Shown one piece after another: positions 53,762-64,000 of a stretch of 64,000 nucleotides of DNA. The notes beneath the pieces are model-generated. The model was given only the letters and a program-made list of their open reading frames with translations. It was not told the DNA's origin and ran no database searches. Position numbers and translations under genes: made by a program. The DNA comes from Kytococcus sedentarius DSM 20547 (GTDB taxonomy: Bacteria > Actinomycetota > Actinomycetes > Actinomycetales > Dermatophilaceae). Numbering within the stretch: position 1 is the first letter of the stretch; each line of letters starts with the position of its first letter. The stretch lies in contig NC_013169.1 in the NCBI RefSeq assembly GCF_000023925.1, positions 1,302,001-1,366,000 on the forward strand, given 5' to 3'.

Positions 53762-55716
53762 TGGCCGATCCCGCCAGCTACCGCCCCCGCCCCGGGGAGA
53801 TCCCGACCTCTCCGGGGGTGTACCGCTTCCGCGACACCCACGGCCGCGTCATCTACGTGGGCAAGGCCAAGTCGCTGCGCTCCCGGCTGAGCTCGTACTT
53901 CCAGAACCCCGCCCAGCTGCACCCCCGCACCCGGCAGATGGTGAACACCGGGGCGTCGGTCGAGTGGACCGTCGTCAACACCGAGGTCGAGGCGCTGCAG
54001 CTCGAGTACGCCTGGATCAAGGAGTTCGACCCCCGGTTCAACGTCAAGTACCGGGACGACAAGTCCTACCCCTACCTCGCCGTCACCTGGGCCGAGGAGG
54101 TCCCGCGGGCGATGGTGATGCGGGGGGCCAAGCGCAAGGGCAACCGGTACTACGGACCCTTCGCCCAGGCCTGGGCCATCCGCGAGACGCTCGACCTGGC
54201 CACGCGCGTGTTCCCCATCCGCACCTGCAGCAAGGGGGTCTACAACCGTGCTGCGGCGGCCGGGCGGCCGTGCCTGCTGGGGTACATCGACAAGTGCTCG
54301 GCGCCCTGCGTCGGCGCGGTCACCCCCGAGCAGCACCGGGAGATCGTGAACGACTTCTGCCGCTTCATGTCCGGCGACACGGCGGGTCTGCTGCGCGACC
54401 TGCGGGGCCGTATGGAGCAGGCCGCGGCGGACCTGGACTTCGAGAACGCCGCCCGCCTGCGCGACGACCTGGGCGCGTTGGAGAAGGTGCTGGAGAAGTC
54501 CGCCGTGGTGTTCAACGAGACGGTGGACGCCGATCTCTTCGGCATCGCGGACGACGAGCTGGAGGCCGCGGTGCAGGTCTTCCACGTGCGGGGTGGGCGC
54601 ATCCGTGGCCAGCGCGGTTGGGTGGTCGACAAGGAGGACCACCCCACCGCCGAGGCCATCGAGCACCTCCTGCGCCAGTTCTACGGCACCGGCGACGAGG
54701 AGATCCCCCGCGAGGTCCTGGTGTCGACCGACCCCACCGACCACGAGGTCCTCACCGAGTGGCTCACCTCGATGCGGGGCTCACAGGTCACCATCCGCAC
54801 GCCGGAGCGCGGCGACAAGGCCACCCTGCTGCGCACCGTCATCCGCAACGCCGAGGAGTCCCTGGCCCGGCACAAGATGAGCCGCGCCGGGGACCTGACG
54901 GCGCGATCGGCCGCGCTGGCAGAGCTCGAGGAGGCGCTCGGCCTCGCCGAGGCGCCCCTGCGGATCGAGTGCTACGACATCTCCCACACGCAGGGGGAGA
55001 ACTCCGTCGGCTCGATGGTGGTCTTCGAGGACGGACTGCCTCGCAAGTCCGAGTACCGGCGTTTCATCGTGCGCGAGCCCGCCGACGACACCCGCGCGAT
55101 GGCGGAGGTCCTCACCCGCCGCTTCCGCCACGGCACCAGCTCGCCGGAGGGGGACGACCTGTCCGACGGGCCGCGGCAGGGTGCGTCCGACGAGGCCGGC
55201 GACTCGACCTCACCGCGGCCCGCCAAGCGCTTCGCCTACCCGCCGCAGCTGATCGTGGTGGACGGTGGCCTGCCGCAGGTGAACTCCGCGCGGGCGGCCC
55301 TCGATGCCGCGGGCGCCGAGGACATCGCCGTGGTGGGTCTGGCCAAGCGGCTGGAGGAGGTGTGGGTCCCCGGGGACGACTTCCCGTTGGTGCTGCCCCG
55401 CAGCAGCGACGCCCTGTTCCTGCTGCAGCGCCTGCGCGACGAGGCCCACCGGTTCGCCATCACCTTCCACCGGCAACGGCGGTCCAAGGCCATGACCGCC
55501 AGCGAGCTCGACACCGTCCCCGGCCTGGGCCCGGCCCGCCGCCGGGCCCTGCTGGAGGCCTTCGGCACGGTCCGCGCCATCCGCGCGGCCACCCCCGAGG
55601 AGCTCGCGGCGGTGCCGGGCATCGGGCCGGGTCTGGCCCGGACCGTGCAGGAGCACCTGTCCGGTTCGACGGCCGCGCCCGCGGTGAACGTCACCACGGG
55701 CGAGGTGCTGGACTGA
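53761..55716 (+). CDS. uvrC: Excinuclease ABC subunit C
   Basis: UvrC makes both incisions around the lesion. The 651-residue protein has the GIY-YIG nuclease domain ([26 protein letters not shown]), a UVR domain for UvrB contact (about 210-245), an RNase H-like second nuclease domain ([29 protein letters not shown]) and C-terminal helix-hairpin-helix motifs ([27 protein letters not shown]). The linker at about 460-485 is Asp/Ser/Gly-rich. ATG overlaps the uvrA stop, so UvrA and UvrC are coupled. Confidence 0.97.
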
Positions 55717-55723
55717 CGGCTGC

Positions 55724-55729
55724 CAGAAT
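55724..55729 (+). promoter_or_regulatory. Possible leaderless -10 element of rapZ
   Basis: CAGAAT ends seven bases before the ATG at 55737 and lies directly behind the uvrC stop. The first base departs from TANNNT, so this is tentative; rapZ may also be read from the uvrA transcript. Confidence 0.3.
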
Positions 55730-55736
55730 GGCCCCC

Positions 55737-56717
55737 ATGACGACTCCCTCCACCCGGACCGGGGCCCGGGTCTGGCAGGCGCCCCGCACCCAGTTGCTCA
55801 CCGAGCTCATCCAGCGCGCCGAACGGGGGCCTTCCCAGCCCCCGGACGGCGACCCGCGGGACATCATGATCGTCTCCGGCATGTCCGGGGCCGGCCGCAC
55901 CACCACCACGAACGTCCTGGAGGACATGGGCTGGTACGTGGTGGACAACCTGCCGCCCCAGCTCGTTCCGGCTCTGGCCGACCTCGCCGCCCGGCTGCGC
56001 AGCCAAGGGCGCGACATCCCGCCCCTGGCCGTGGCATGCGACGTGCGCAGCGAGGCCCTGATGGGGGACCTCGCCGCGGCGATGGCGCAGTTGCGCGAAG
56101 CGGACTGGAAGCCGTGGCTGATGTTCCTGGAGGCCACCGACGCCGAGCTGGTCCGGCGCTTCGAGTCCGTGCGCCGCCCGCACCCGGTGCAGGGGACCGG
56201 TCGCCTCCTCGACGGCATCCGCACCGAGCGCCGCATGCTGGGCGCGCTGCGCGCCGCGGCCGACGTCGTCATCGACACCAGTGCCCTGAACGTCCACCAG
56301 CTCAGCGCCCGCATCAGCCGCTTGGTCAAGCCCTGGGAGGACGTGCCCCACGTCTCGGTCATGAGCTTCGGCTTCAAGTACGGGCTGCCCCTGGACGCCG
56401 ACATCGTGCTCGACCTGCGCTTCCTGCCCAATCCCTACTGGGTGCCCGAGCTGCGCGCCCACAACGGCACCGACGCCCCGGTCCGCGACTTCGTGCTGAG
56501 CCAGCCCGGCGCTGCGGACTTCGTCGAGCGAGCCCTGGCGATGTTCGAGCCGATGGTGGAGGGCTACCGCCGGGAGCACCGCCGGTTCGTCACCCTGGCC
56601 ATCGGGTGCACCGGGGGGAAGCACCGTTCGGTGGCCATTACCGACGAGATCGCCCGCCGCCTGCAGGCCACCGAGGTCTCTGCAGTGAGCCTGCACCGCG
56701 ACCTGGGGCGGGAGTGA
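55737..56717 (+). CDS. rapZ: RapZ-family nucleotide-binding protein
   Basis: RapZ (YvcJ) is a P-loop protein; in E. coli it guides RNase E to GlmZ RNA, while the role in Actinobacteria is unsettled. The 326-residue protein has VSGMSGAGRTTTTNVLEDMGW with the P-loop at 48-55, VVDNLPP, and the C-terminal domain FGFKYGLPLDADIVLDLRFLPNPYW and GCTGGKHRSVAI. Residue 54 is Arg where the Walker A Lys usually stands. ATG 55737 fits the conserved start region; ATG 55728 would add three residues. yvcK and whiA follow, the standard trio. Confidence 0.93.
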   Translation: MTTPSTRTGARVWQAPRTQLLTELIQRAERGPSQPPDGDPRDIMIVSGMSGAGRTTTTNVLEDMGWYVVDNLPPQLVPALADLAARLRSQGRDIPPLAVACDVRSEALMGDLAAAMAQLREADWKPWLMFLEATDAELVRRFESVRRPHPVQGTGRLLDGIRTERRMLGALRAAADVVIDTSALNVHQLSARISRLVKPWEDVPHVSVMSFGFKYGLPLDADIVLDLRFLPNPYWVPELRAHNGTDAPVRDFVLSQPGAADFVERALAMFEPMVEGYRREHRRFVTLAIGCTGGKHRSVAITDEIARRLQATEVSAVSLHRDLGRE

Positions 56718-56766
56718 TGCGCCATGCCCCTCGCACCGAACCCGTCCCCCGAGGAGGAGTGAGCCG

Positions 56767-57807
56767 ATGGCCGAGCTGATGTCCGGCACCCGGACGGCCC
56801 TGACCGGGTCGCTCCAGATGCCACCCCGCGTCGTGGCCCTGGGCGGAGGGCACGGTCTGTACGCCACCCTGACCGCCCTGCGCCACCTGACCCGCGACCT
56901 CACCGCGGTGGTCACCGTCGCCGACAACGGCGGGTCCAGCGGTCGACTGCGTGATGACTACGGCACCATCCCACCCGGTGACCTCCGGATGGCACTGGCG
57001 GCCCTCTGCGACGACTCGGAGAAGGGACAGGCCTGGCGCGAGCTGCTGCAGCACCGCTTTGCGCGGTCGCGCCGCCATGGCGAGCAGGAGCCCGATCTCG
57101 CCCAGCTGGCGGGCGAGCTCGAGGGCCACGCGCTGGGGAACCTGCTCATCCTGACCGCCTGGAACCGGCTGGGCGGCCCGGTCGAGGGGCTGAGTGCCCT
57201 CGGCAAGCTCATCGGCGCCCGGGGCCGCGTCCTCCCCATGTCCGAGCACCCCCTGGGCATCGAGGCGACCGTCCGCGGCAACGACCCGCAGGACCCGCTG
57301 GCCCGCGAGGTGGTCGTCGGCCAGAAGGAGGTCGCCCGCAGCCAGGGGTACGTGGAGAAGGTGCGCCTCACGCCCGAAACCGCCGCTGCGGAGCCCCAGG
57401 CGGTCCAGGAGGTGCTGGCCGCGGACTTCGTGGTCCTGGGCCCGGGGTCTTGGTACACCTCGGTGATGCCGCACCTGCTGCTCCCGGAGCTCCGGGACGC
57501 CATCGTCCAGACCTCCGCCCGCCGGGTGCTGACGATGAACATCGACAGCACGGGGGAGAACCAGGGCCGCTCGCCCGCTGAGCAGGTGGCGGCCGTGCTG
57601 GAGAACGCACCGGGCTTCGTGCCCAACGTGGTGCTGGTGCACCAACAGCAGGTGGCGGACCCCGAGGACCGGCACGCGCTGGAGGCGCTGGTGCGTGAGT
57701 CCGACGGGGAGGTGCACGTGACCGACCTCGTGAGCCGCACCCGCCCGGGCGTGCACGACGTGTTGCGCCTGGCGACGGCCTACCAGGACCTCTTGCACCT
57801 GGGATGA
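56767..57807 (+). CDS. yvcK: YvcK-family gluconeogenesis factor
   Basis: YvcK proteins bind UDP-sugars and are needed for growth on gluconeogenic carbon and for cell shape (known from Bacillus and, as CuvA, from mycobacteria). The 346-residue protein shows [18 protein letters not shown], the Asp/Gly-rich [28 protein letters not shown] and [22 protein letters not shown] precedes the ATG at 56767, 49 bases after rapZ. It belongs to the rapZ-yvcK-whiA cluster, probably cotranscribed. Confidence 0.94.
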   Translation: MAELMSGTRTALTGSLQMPPRVVALGGGHGLYATLTALRHLTRDLTAVVTVADNGGSSGRLRDDYGTIPPGDLRMALAALCDDSEKGQAWRELLQHRFARSRRHGEQEPDLAQLAGELEGHALGNLLILTAWNRLGGPVEGLSALGKLIGARGRVLPMSEHPLGIEATVRGNDPQDPLAREVVVGQKEVARSQGYVEKVRLTPETAAAEPQAVQEVLAADFVVLGPGSWYTSVMPHLLLPELRDAIVQTSARRVLTMNIDSTGENQGRSPAEQVAAVLENAPGFVPNVVLVHQQQVADPEDRHALEALVRESDGEVHVTDLVSRTRPGVHDVLRLATAYQDLLHLG

Positions 57808-57850
57808 CGGCGACCGGGACCCACTCGCCGGCCGTGGGAACATGGAACAC

Positions 57851-58888
57851 ATGGCCATGACCGCATCCCTCAAGGACGAGCTGTCACGCGTCGTCGTGCC
57901 CACCGCCGAGGCCCGCAAGGCGGAGGTGTCCTCCCTGCTGCGCTTCGCCGGTGCCCTCCACCTGGTCGGTGGCCGGGTCGTCATCGAGGCCGAGGTGGAC
58001 ACGGCCAGCGCCGCCCGCCGCACCCGGGCGGCCATCAGCGAGCTCTACGGCCACGACAGCGAGCTGCTGGTGCTCAGCGCCGGTGGGTTGCGTCGCACGA
58101 CCCGCTACGTGGTCCGCGTGGTCGAGGGTGGGCAGTCGCTCGCCCGCCAGACGGGCCTCCTCGACACCCAGGGGCGGCCGGTCCGGGGCCTGCCCGCGCG
58201 GGTGGTGCGCGGCCCCGTCGCCGCCGCCGAGGCTGCGTGGCGCGGAGCCTTCCTGGCGCGCGGTTCCCTCACCGAGCCCGGCCGGTCCTCGAGCCTCGAG
58301 GTGACCTGCCCCGGGCCGGAGGCCGCCCTCGCCCTGGTCGGGGCCGCCCGCCGGCTCGACATCGCGGCGAAGTCCCGCGAGGTGCGCGGCGTGGACCGCG
58401 TGGTGGTGCGCGACGGCGACGGGATCAGCGCCCTGCTCACCCGCATGGGGGCCCACGATGCGGTGCTGGCCTGGGAGGAGCGCCGGATGCGGCGAGAGGT
58501 CCGCGGGACCGCCAACCGGTTGGCCAACTTCGACGACGCGAACCTGCGCCGCTCGGCGCGCGCCGCCGTGGCCGCCAGTGCCCGGGTGGCCCGCGCCATG
58601 GAGCTCCTCGGCGACGAGGTGCCAGAGCACCTGCGCGTGGCCGGGACGCTCCGCATGGAGCACAAGCAGGCCTCCCTGGAGGAGCTCGGACAGCTGGCGA
58701 CACCGCCGCTGACCAAGGACGCCGTGGCCGGGCGGATCCGCCGTCTGCTGGCCATGGCCGACCGCCGTGCGGCCGAGCTGGGCGTGGACGACACCCGGGT
58801 CACGATCAGTGAGGCGGAGGTCGACGCCCTGCTCTCCGACGAGGCCGCCCCGGACGTGGCGCAGGCCACCGACACCCCGCAGGACTGA
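57851..58888 (+). CDS. whiA: WhiA sporulation/division-type DNA-binding regulator
   Basis: WhiA combines a degenerate LAGLIDADG homing-endonuclease-like N-domain with a C-terminal helix-turn-helix; in Streptomyces it acts with WhiB in sporulation, and it is retained in non-sporulating Actinobacteria. The 345-residue protein starts [16 protein letters not shown]. The N-domain includes [17 protein letters not shown] and [20 protein letters not shown], the DNA-binding half [14 protein letters not shown] and [20 protein letters not shown]. Three ATGs (57842, 57851, 57857) are close together; 57851 gives the standard MAMT start. Confidence 0.94.
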   Translation: MAMTASLKDELSRVVVPTAEARKAEVSSLLRFAGALHLVGGRVVIEAEVDTASAARRTRAAISELYGHDSELLVLSAGGLRRTTRYVVRVVEGGQSLARQTGLLDTQGRPVRGLPARVVRGPVAAAEAAWRGAFLARGSLTEPGRSSSLEVTCPGPEAALALVGAARRLDIAAKSREVRGVDRVVVRDGDGISALLTRMGAHDAVLAWEERRMRREVRGTANRLANFDDANLRRSARAAVAASARVARAMELLGDEVPEHLRVAGTLRMEHKQASLEELGQLATPPLTKDAVAGRIRRLLAMADRRAAELGVDDTRVTISEAEVDALLSDEAAPDVAQATDTPQD

Positions 58889-58903
58889 TCCCGCCGCGTG
58901 GCG

Positions 58904-60037
<1,134 letters not shown>

Positions 60038-60048
60038 CCCGTTTCACA

Positions 60049-60084
60049 CCCGGCGGGGCCGTCCGGCAGGATAGCCCCGCCGGG
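60049..60084 (+). terminator. Intergenic hairpin between gap and pgk
   Basis: A perfect 11-bp stem (60049-60059 with 60074-60084) with a 14-base loop begins 12 bases after the gap stop. It may partly terminate transcription, letting gap be expressed above pgk-tpiA, or protect the gap 3' end. Confidence 0.6.
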
Positions 60085-60141
60085 CGCTGTGCCCCACACC
60101 TGCCCGCTGAGTGATCAACGACGATCCCGAAAGGCCACACC

Positions 60142-61338
60142 GTGCGCACCATCGACGATCTGGGGGACCTGCGCGGACAGCGCGTCCTCGTCCGCTCCGA
60201 CCTGAACGTGCCGCTGGACGGCACCACCATCACCGATGACGGACGGCTGGTCGCCTCGGCCCCGACGCTGAAGAAGCTGTCCGATGCGGGCGCGAAGGTC
60301 GTCGTCGTGGCGCACCTGGGCCGCCCGAAGGGCGAGCCGGACCCGCAGTATTCGTTGGAGTCGCTGGTGGGCCGCCTCTCGGAGCTGGTGGGCCGCGAGG
60401 TCGCCTTCGCCGGCGACACGGTGGGCGAGAAGGCCCGCGCGGCCGTCGAGGCGCTGGGGGAGGGCGACATCGTCCTGCTGGAGAACCTGCGCTTCAACGC
60501 CGGTGAGACCAGCAAGGACGCCACCGAGCGCACCGAGTTCGCCCGCCAGCTCGCCGAGCTCGCCGACCGCTACGTCTCCGACGGGTTCGGCGTGGTCCAT
60601 CGCGCGCAGGCCAGCGTCCACGAGATCGCCCAGTTGCTCCCGGCGGCAGCCGGCGGCCTGGTGCAGACCGAGGTCGAGGTGATGCAGCAGCTCACCGAGT
60701 CGCCCGAGCGTCCCTACGCCGTGGTCCTGGGCGGTGCCAAGGTCAGCGACAAGCTCGGCGTCATCGACAACCTCATCGGCACCGCCGACCGCCTGCTGAT
60801 CGGCGGGGGCATGGTCTTCACCTTCCTGGCGGCCCAGGGCCACGAGGTCGGCAAGAGCCTGCTGGAGGCCGACCAGGTCGAGGCCTGCAAGGGCTACCTG
60901 GAGCAGGCCGAGGCCCAGGGCGTCGAGATCGTCCTGCCCACCGACGTGGTGGCCGCCACCGAGTTCTCCGCCGAGGCCGACCACGAGGTCGTGGGCGTCG
61001 ACGCCATCGCCGCCGACCGGATGGGGCTGGACATCGGCCCCGCGTCCGCGCGCCTGTTCGCCGAGAAGCTGTCCGACTGCCGCACCGTGTTCTGGAACGG
61101 CCCCATGGGCGCCTTCGAGATGGAGCCCTACGCCGCCGGCACGCAGGCCGTGGCGCAGGCCCTGGTGGACATCACCCGCGACGGCGCCCTGACCGTGGTC
61201 GGCGGCGGCGACTCCGCGGCCGCCGTCCGCCAGCTCGGGTTCGCCGACGAGGACTTCGGCCACATCTCCACCGGCGGCGGGGCCTCGCTGGAGTACCTCG
61301 AGGGCAAGGAGCTCCCGGGCCTGGCGGTGCTGGCATGA
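60142..61338 (+). CDS. pgk: Phosphoglycerate kinase
   Basis: Pgk transfers phosphate from 1,3-bisphosphoglycerate to ADP. The 398-residue protein shows [57 protein letters not shown] and the C-terminal [10 protein letters not shown] and [15 protein letters not shown]. The usual start-strand and hinge residues are all present. GTG 60142 follows GAAAGG. One unusual detail is [14 protein letters not shown], where most members read FGTAHRAHAS. It overlaps tpiA by four bases (ATGA). Confidence 0.97.
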   Translation: MRTIDDLGDLRGQRVLVRSDLNVPLDGTTITDDGRLVASAPTLKKLSDAGAKVVVVAHLGRPKGEPDPQYSLESLVGRLSELVGREVAFAGDTVGEKARAAVEALGEGDIVLLENLRFNAGETSKDATERTEFARQLAELADRYVSDGFGVVHRAQASVHEIAQLLPAAAGGLVQTEVEVMQQLTESPERPYAVVLGGAKVSDKLGVIDNLIGTADRLLIGGGMVFTFLAAQGHEVGKSLLEADQVEACKGYLEQAEAQGVEIVLPTDVVAATEFSAEADHEVVGVDAIAADRMGLDIGPASARLFAEKLSDCRTVFWNGPMGAFEMEPYAAGTQAVAQALVDITRDGALTVVGGGDSAAAVRQLGFADEDFGHISTGGGASLEYLEGKELPGLAVLA

Positions 61339-62126
61339 CCGAGCGCCTCCCGCTGATCGCGGGCAACTGGAAGATGAACCTCGACCACCTGCAAGCCACC
61401 CACCTGGTGCAGAAGCTCGACTGGGTGCTGCGGGACGCCTCGCACAGCTTCGATGCGGTGGAGGTGGCAGTCTTCCCGCCGTTCACGCACCTGCGCAGCG
61501 TCGAGACGCTGATCATGGCCGACAAGCTCGACATCAAGCTCGGGGCCCAGGACCTCTCGGAGCACGCCTCCGGCGCGCACACCGGAGACATCTCCGGCGG
61601 CATGCTGGCCAAGCTCGGCTGCGAGTTCGTCATCGTGGGCCACTCCGAGCGCCGCGAGCACCACGCGGAGACCGATGCGGTGGTGCACCTGAAGGTCAAG
61701 GCCGCCCTGGCGGCCGGGCTGGCCCCCATCGTCTGCGTGGGGGAGTCCTCCGAGACGCGTGCGGCCGGCGAGCACCTGGCCTTCGTCACCCGGCAGGTCG
61801 CCGCGGCCCTGGAGGGCCTGTCCGCCGAGGAGCTCGCCCACGCCGTCATCGCCTACGAGCCCGTCTGGGCGATCGGCACCGGCGAGGTGGCCTCCAGCGC
61901 CGACGCGCAGGAGGTCTGTGCAGCGATCCGCGAGCAGGTCGCGCACACCCACGGGGCGGAGCTGGCCGCGGGGATGCGCGTGCTCTACGGCGGGTCGGTC
62001 AAGCCGACGAACATCGCCGAGATCATGGACGAGGCCGACGTGGACGGCGCCCTGGTCGGCGGCGCCTCGCTCACCGCCGAGGAGTTCGCCTCGATCGTCC
62101 GCTTCCGGTCCCACCACGGCCGCTGA
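61335..62126 (+). CDS. tpiA: Triose-phosphate isomerase
   Basis: TpiA interconverts dihydroxyacetone phosphate and glyceraldehyde 3-phosphate. The 263-residue barrel has the catalytic Lys in GNWKMN, His in [12 protein letters not shown], Glu in [11 protein letters not shown] (the flexible loop 6 follows), and the phosphate-binding YGGSVKPTN and VGGASL. Its ATG lies on the pgk stop. The secG promoter begins just before its stop codon. Confidence 0.97.
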   Translation: MTERLPLIAGNWKMNLDHLQATHLVQKLDWVLRDASHSFDAVEVAVFPPFTHLRSVETLIMADKLDIKLGAQDLSEHASGAHTGDISGGMLAKLGCEFVIVGHSERREHHAETDAVVHLKVKAALAAGLAPIVCVGESSETRAAGEHLAFVTRQVAAALEGLSAEELAHAVIAYEPVWAIGTGEVASSADAQEVCAAIREQVAHTHGAELAAGMRVLYGGSVKPTNIAEIMDEADVDGALVGGASLTAEEFASIVRFRSHHGR

Positions 62127-62149
62127 CACACCGGACCGGTTGTTACCCT
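62123..62149 (+). promoter_or_regulatory. Candidate promoter of secG, leaderless
   Basis: CTGACA (62123-62128) and TACCCT (62144-62149) have a short 15-base spacer. The ATG of secG is six bases past the -10 box, so the mRNA would be leaderless. Confidence 0.45.
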
Positions 62150-62155
62150 TCGCCC

Positions 62156-62389
62156 ATGGACATCATCCGCCTCCTCCTCGACGGAGCGCTCGTGATCACG
62201 AGCCTCTTCCTCGTGCTGCTCATCCTCATGCACAAGGGGCGGGGCGGTGGTCTGTCGGACATGTTCGGTGGTGGCATCTCCGCCACCGGCGGGTCCTCCA
62301 CGGTGGCCGAGCGCAACCTCAACCGCATCACCGTCGGCATGGCGGTCGCGTGGTTCGCCACCGTGGTGGCCCTGGGCATCATCAAGTAA
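62156..62389 (+). CDS. secG: Preprotein translocase subunit SecG
   Basis: SecG is the small accessory subunit of the SecYEG channel. The 77-residue protein has two membrane helices (about 4-25 and 55-75) joined by a loop with the conserved LMHKGRGGGLSDMFGG and TVAERNLNRIT. The tpiA-secG order is conserved in Gram-positive bacteria. Its length and motifs match the family; rbpA follows after 58 bases. Confidence 0.94.
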   Translation: MDIIRLLLDGALVITSLFLVLLILMHKGRGGGLSDMFGGGISATGGSSTVAERNLNRITVGMAVAWFATVVALGIIK

Positions 62390-62447
62390 GGCACGAGCGC
62401 ACCGCCCGGCGCGTCGCGCCGGATGGGTACGACGACAGGAGTTCCGC

Positions 62448-62801
62448 ATGGTGACCGGTGGACAAGCCATCCGTGGCACGAGGGTCGGCTCCGGGCCGAT
62501 GGGGGAGATGGAACGCGGGGAGGACGCTCCGGGCACCGACGTGACCTTCCACTGCTCCAAGGGCCACACCACCACGGTGCGCTTCTCGGCGGAGACCGAC
62601 GCCGAGCTCCCCGAGCAGTGGGACTGCATCCGGTGCGGCCTGCCTGCGGGGACCGACCCGGCGAACCCACCGGACCCCCCCAGCATCACGCCCTACAAGA
62701 CACACCTGGCCTACGTGCAGGAGCGCCGGGACGACGCCGCGGGCGCTGCCCTGCTCGACGAGGCGCTCGGCAAGCTGCGCGAGCAGCGCGGCACCGCCTG
62801 A
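62448..62801 (+). CDS. rbpA: RNA polymerase-binding protein RbpA
   Basis: RbpA is an actinobacterial activator that binds group 1 sigma factors and RNA polymerase and stabilises the open complex. The 117-residue protein has the N-terminal tail with GGQAIRGTRVGSGP, the RbpA core domain with cysteines in FHCSKGH and WDCIRCGLP, and the sigma-interacting helix with KTHLAYVQERRDDAAG. ATG 62448 follows ACAGGAG. The many TANNNT promoters with poor -35 boxes in this window are what an RbpA-dependent system would favour (inference). Confidence 0.95.
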   Translation: MVTGGQAIRGTRVGSGPMGEMERGEDAPGTDVTFHCSKGHTTTVRFSAETDAELPEQWDCIRCGLPAGTDPANPPDPPSITPYKTHLAYVQERRDDAAGAALLDEALGKLREQRGTA

Positions 62802-62826
62802 GCCCGACGGCCCCGCTCAGCCCGGC

Positions 62827-63600
62827 TCAGCCACCCAGTCGGGAGGCCGCGGCCTCGTCGAGGAACCAGCGCGTCGCGGAGCGACCGGTGGCCCAGCCGG
62901 CGGGCACGTCCAAGGGCTCACCCTCGAGGTCCTCCACCGCGGCGTCCACGTGCTCCGGGTACACCTCCACGGCTGCGGCCAGGGCCTCGGCCTTGCCCTC
63001 GCCACTGGCCACCAGCCACACCTGGTCGGCGGAGCGGATCACCTCCATCGTGAACGACACCCGCAGCGGGGGCGGCTTGGGGGAGTCGTCCACGGCCGTG
63101 GTCCACACCCCGGTGGCCGCGGAGTCCGGGTGCCCCGGGAACAGCGAGGCGACGTGGGCGTCGGGACCGACCCCGAGCATCACGACGTCCAGCACCGGCA
63201 GCCCGTCGCGCTGGGCGATGACCTGCATCTGCTCGGCGTAGTCCGCCGCAGCGTCCTCCGCGCCCAGCCGGTCCGGCTCCACGTCGAGCACCGGCGCCGC
63301 GACCACGTGGAAGCGAGCGTCCGCCAGCGGCACGGCCCCCATCGCGTCACGCACCTGCACGGCGTTGCGCTCGGCGTCGCCCGCGGGCAGGTGGCGCTCG
63401 TCGCTGAACCACCAGTGGACGCCGGAGAAGTCGGCCTGGCCAGCACCCCACCGGCGACCGATCTCAGCGGCGACGGCCACCCCCATCGAGCCCCCGGTGA
63501 GGCCCACGTGGACGGGGTCGCGCGTGCCTGCCAGCTCGACGAGGGCGTCGACGACGGCGGCAGCGTTCGCCTCCTGCGAGGCAGCGATGTGCAGGTCCAT
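62827..63600 (-). CDS. pgl: 6-phosphogluconolactonase
   Basis: Pgl hydrolyses 6-phosphogluconolactone in the oxidative pentose phosphate pathway. The 257-residue protein has the sugar isomerase-like fold with VHVGLTGGSMGVAVAAEI, VHWWFSDERHLPAGDAERN and MLGVGPDAHVASLFPGHP, which carry the phosphate and catalytic His residues. The ATG at 63600 is two bases past the opcA stop, so the two are cotranscribed. It converges with rbpA across only 25 bases, where no convincing terminator is seen. Confidence 0.95.
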   Translation of the reverse strand: MDLHIAASQEANAAAVVDALVELAGTRDPVHVGLTGGSMGVAVAAEIGRRWGAGQADFSGVHWWFSDERHLPAGDAERNAVQVRDAMGAVPLADARFHVVAAPVLDVEPDRLGAEDAAADYAEQMQVIAQRDGLPVLDVVMLGVGPDAHVASLFPGHPDSAATGVWTTAVDDSPKPPPLRVSFTMEVIRSADQVWLVASGEGKAEALAAAVEVYPEHVDAAVEDLEGEPLDVPAGWATGRSATRWFLDEAAASRLGG

Positions 63601-63602
63601 GG

Positions 63603-64000
63603 TCAGGAGTCCTTGGGCTGGGTGAGGCCCGTCCGCTCGGCCTCGAGGGCCCCGGCGGTGTCCAGGGCCTTGCCGGAGCGGTAGGCCTCGCTGGCGGTGG
63701 TCTGAGTGACGTCGACCTTCTTGACGCTCGAGAGCACGCGCTCGTAGACGTCGTCGATGTCGAGCCGGTGCAGTTCGGCCGAGAGGCTCTGCGCCATGGT
63801 GCTGTGCGGCAGGGTCACCCGTCGGGGCAGCTTGCCCGGTGCCAGCAGCAGGGCGCTGTCGTCGTCCACGCGCACCAGGTCGATCGGCCCGGAGGCGCGG
63901 TCCATGCGCACCGACATCACGCCCTCCCCAGGACGCGACCGTGCGCGCGTGACGGGGCACTTCAGGGCCATCCCGAGCCACAGGCCCAGGAGGTCCACCC
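63603..64000 (-). CDS. opcA: OpcA, glucose-6-phosphate dehydrogenase assembly protein (C-terminal part)
   Basis: Only the last 132 codons are in the window; the reading frame is open to the edge. SVRMDRASGPIDLVRVDDDSA and the following PHSTMAQSLSAELHRLDIDDVYERVL match the conserved C-terminal domain of OpcA, an actinobacterial factor that allosterically activates or assembles Zwf. Its position next to pgl fits the standard zwf-opcA-pgl order, so zwf should lie just beyond the window. A Lys/Thr-rich tail of about 40 residues ends the protein. Confidence 0.88.
   Translation of the reverse strand, partial: VDLLGLWLGMALKCPVTRARSRPGEGVMSVRMDRASGPIDLVRVDDDSALLLAPGKLPRRVTLPHSTMAQSLSAELHRLDIDDVYERVLSSVKKVDVTQTTASEAYRSGKALDTAGALEAERTGLTQPKDS

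Noticed and set aside
62802-62826. Terminator between rbpA and pgl
   Set aside because: Only a weak 5-bp GAGCC/GGCTC pairing with a long loop is available in 25 bases.

Overview
The window is a stretch of core chromosome from a high-GC actinobacterium. The gene order efp-nusB-pyrRBC-carAB-pyrF-mihF-gmk-rpoZ-coaBC-metK-priA-fmt-rsmB-rpe, the order polA...rpsA-coaE...uvrB...uvrA-uvrC-rapZ-yvcK-whiA-gap-pgk-tpiA-secG, and the presence of mIHF, RbpA, WhiA, OpcA and a HGxxPAAW-type protein are all actinobacterial hallmarks. The layout fits the order Micrococcales best (inference from gene content; genus not determined). I see no insertion sequence, phage, integrase, CRISPR array or rRNA. Nearly every base is accounted for and no gene-free gap exceeds 300 bases.

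Layout. 1-1256 (minus): a YerD-like glutamate synthase-family protein cut by the window edge. 1391-2364: efp and nusB. 2370-10836: a tightly coupled pyrimidine operon (pyrR, pyrB, pyrC, carA, carB, pyrF) behind a PyrR-type translational control element; no pyrD is present. 10896-13575: mihF, gmk, rpoZ, coaBC. 13698-20645: metK, a helicase-dead priA, fmt, rsmB, rpe and a PH-domain membrane protein. 20669-23200 (minus): FUSC-type membrane protein, P-loop kinase-like protein and TIGR03085-type protein. 23329-30832: a heterodimeric ABC exporter translationally coupled to the trp block (TIGR02234 membrane protein, HGxxPAAW-type protein, trpC, trpB, trpA) with trpE absent. 30847-34761: DsbA-like protein, lgt, pyk, tRNA-Leu(CAA), PdtaR-like ANTAR regulator. 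34799-46553: thioesterase, polA, fhs, rpsA, coaE, BCCT transporter, uvrB. 46610-50719: manganese riboswitch plus terC, an EamA exporter and a GH15 enzyme. 50855-58888: uvrA, uvrC, rapZ, yvcK, whiA. 59030-62801: gap, pgk, tpiA, secG, rbpA. 62827-64000 (minus): pgl and the end of opcA.

The most interesting signal is regulatory. Four DNA-repair or replication transcription units (metK-priA, polA, uvrB, uvrA-uvrC) each carry an element matching TTGTCRGTG-N8-TANNNT, the promoter class controlled by PafBC in mycobacteria. In every case the spacing is exactly 8, and for polA and uvrB the start codon lies where transcription should begin. This looks like a LexA-independent DNA-damage regulon that can be read from one window. 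Other regulatory reads are the PyrR leader, a yybP-ykoY manganese riboswitch ahead of terC, several near-perfect terminator hairpins, and frequent leaderless starts. I found no clear candidate for an entirely new multi-gene system; most of the window is conserved housekeeping sequence.
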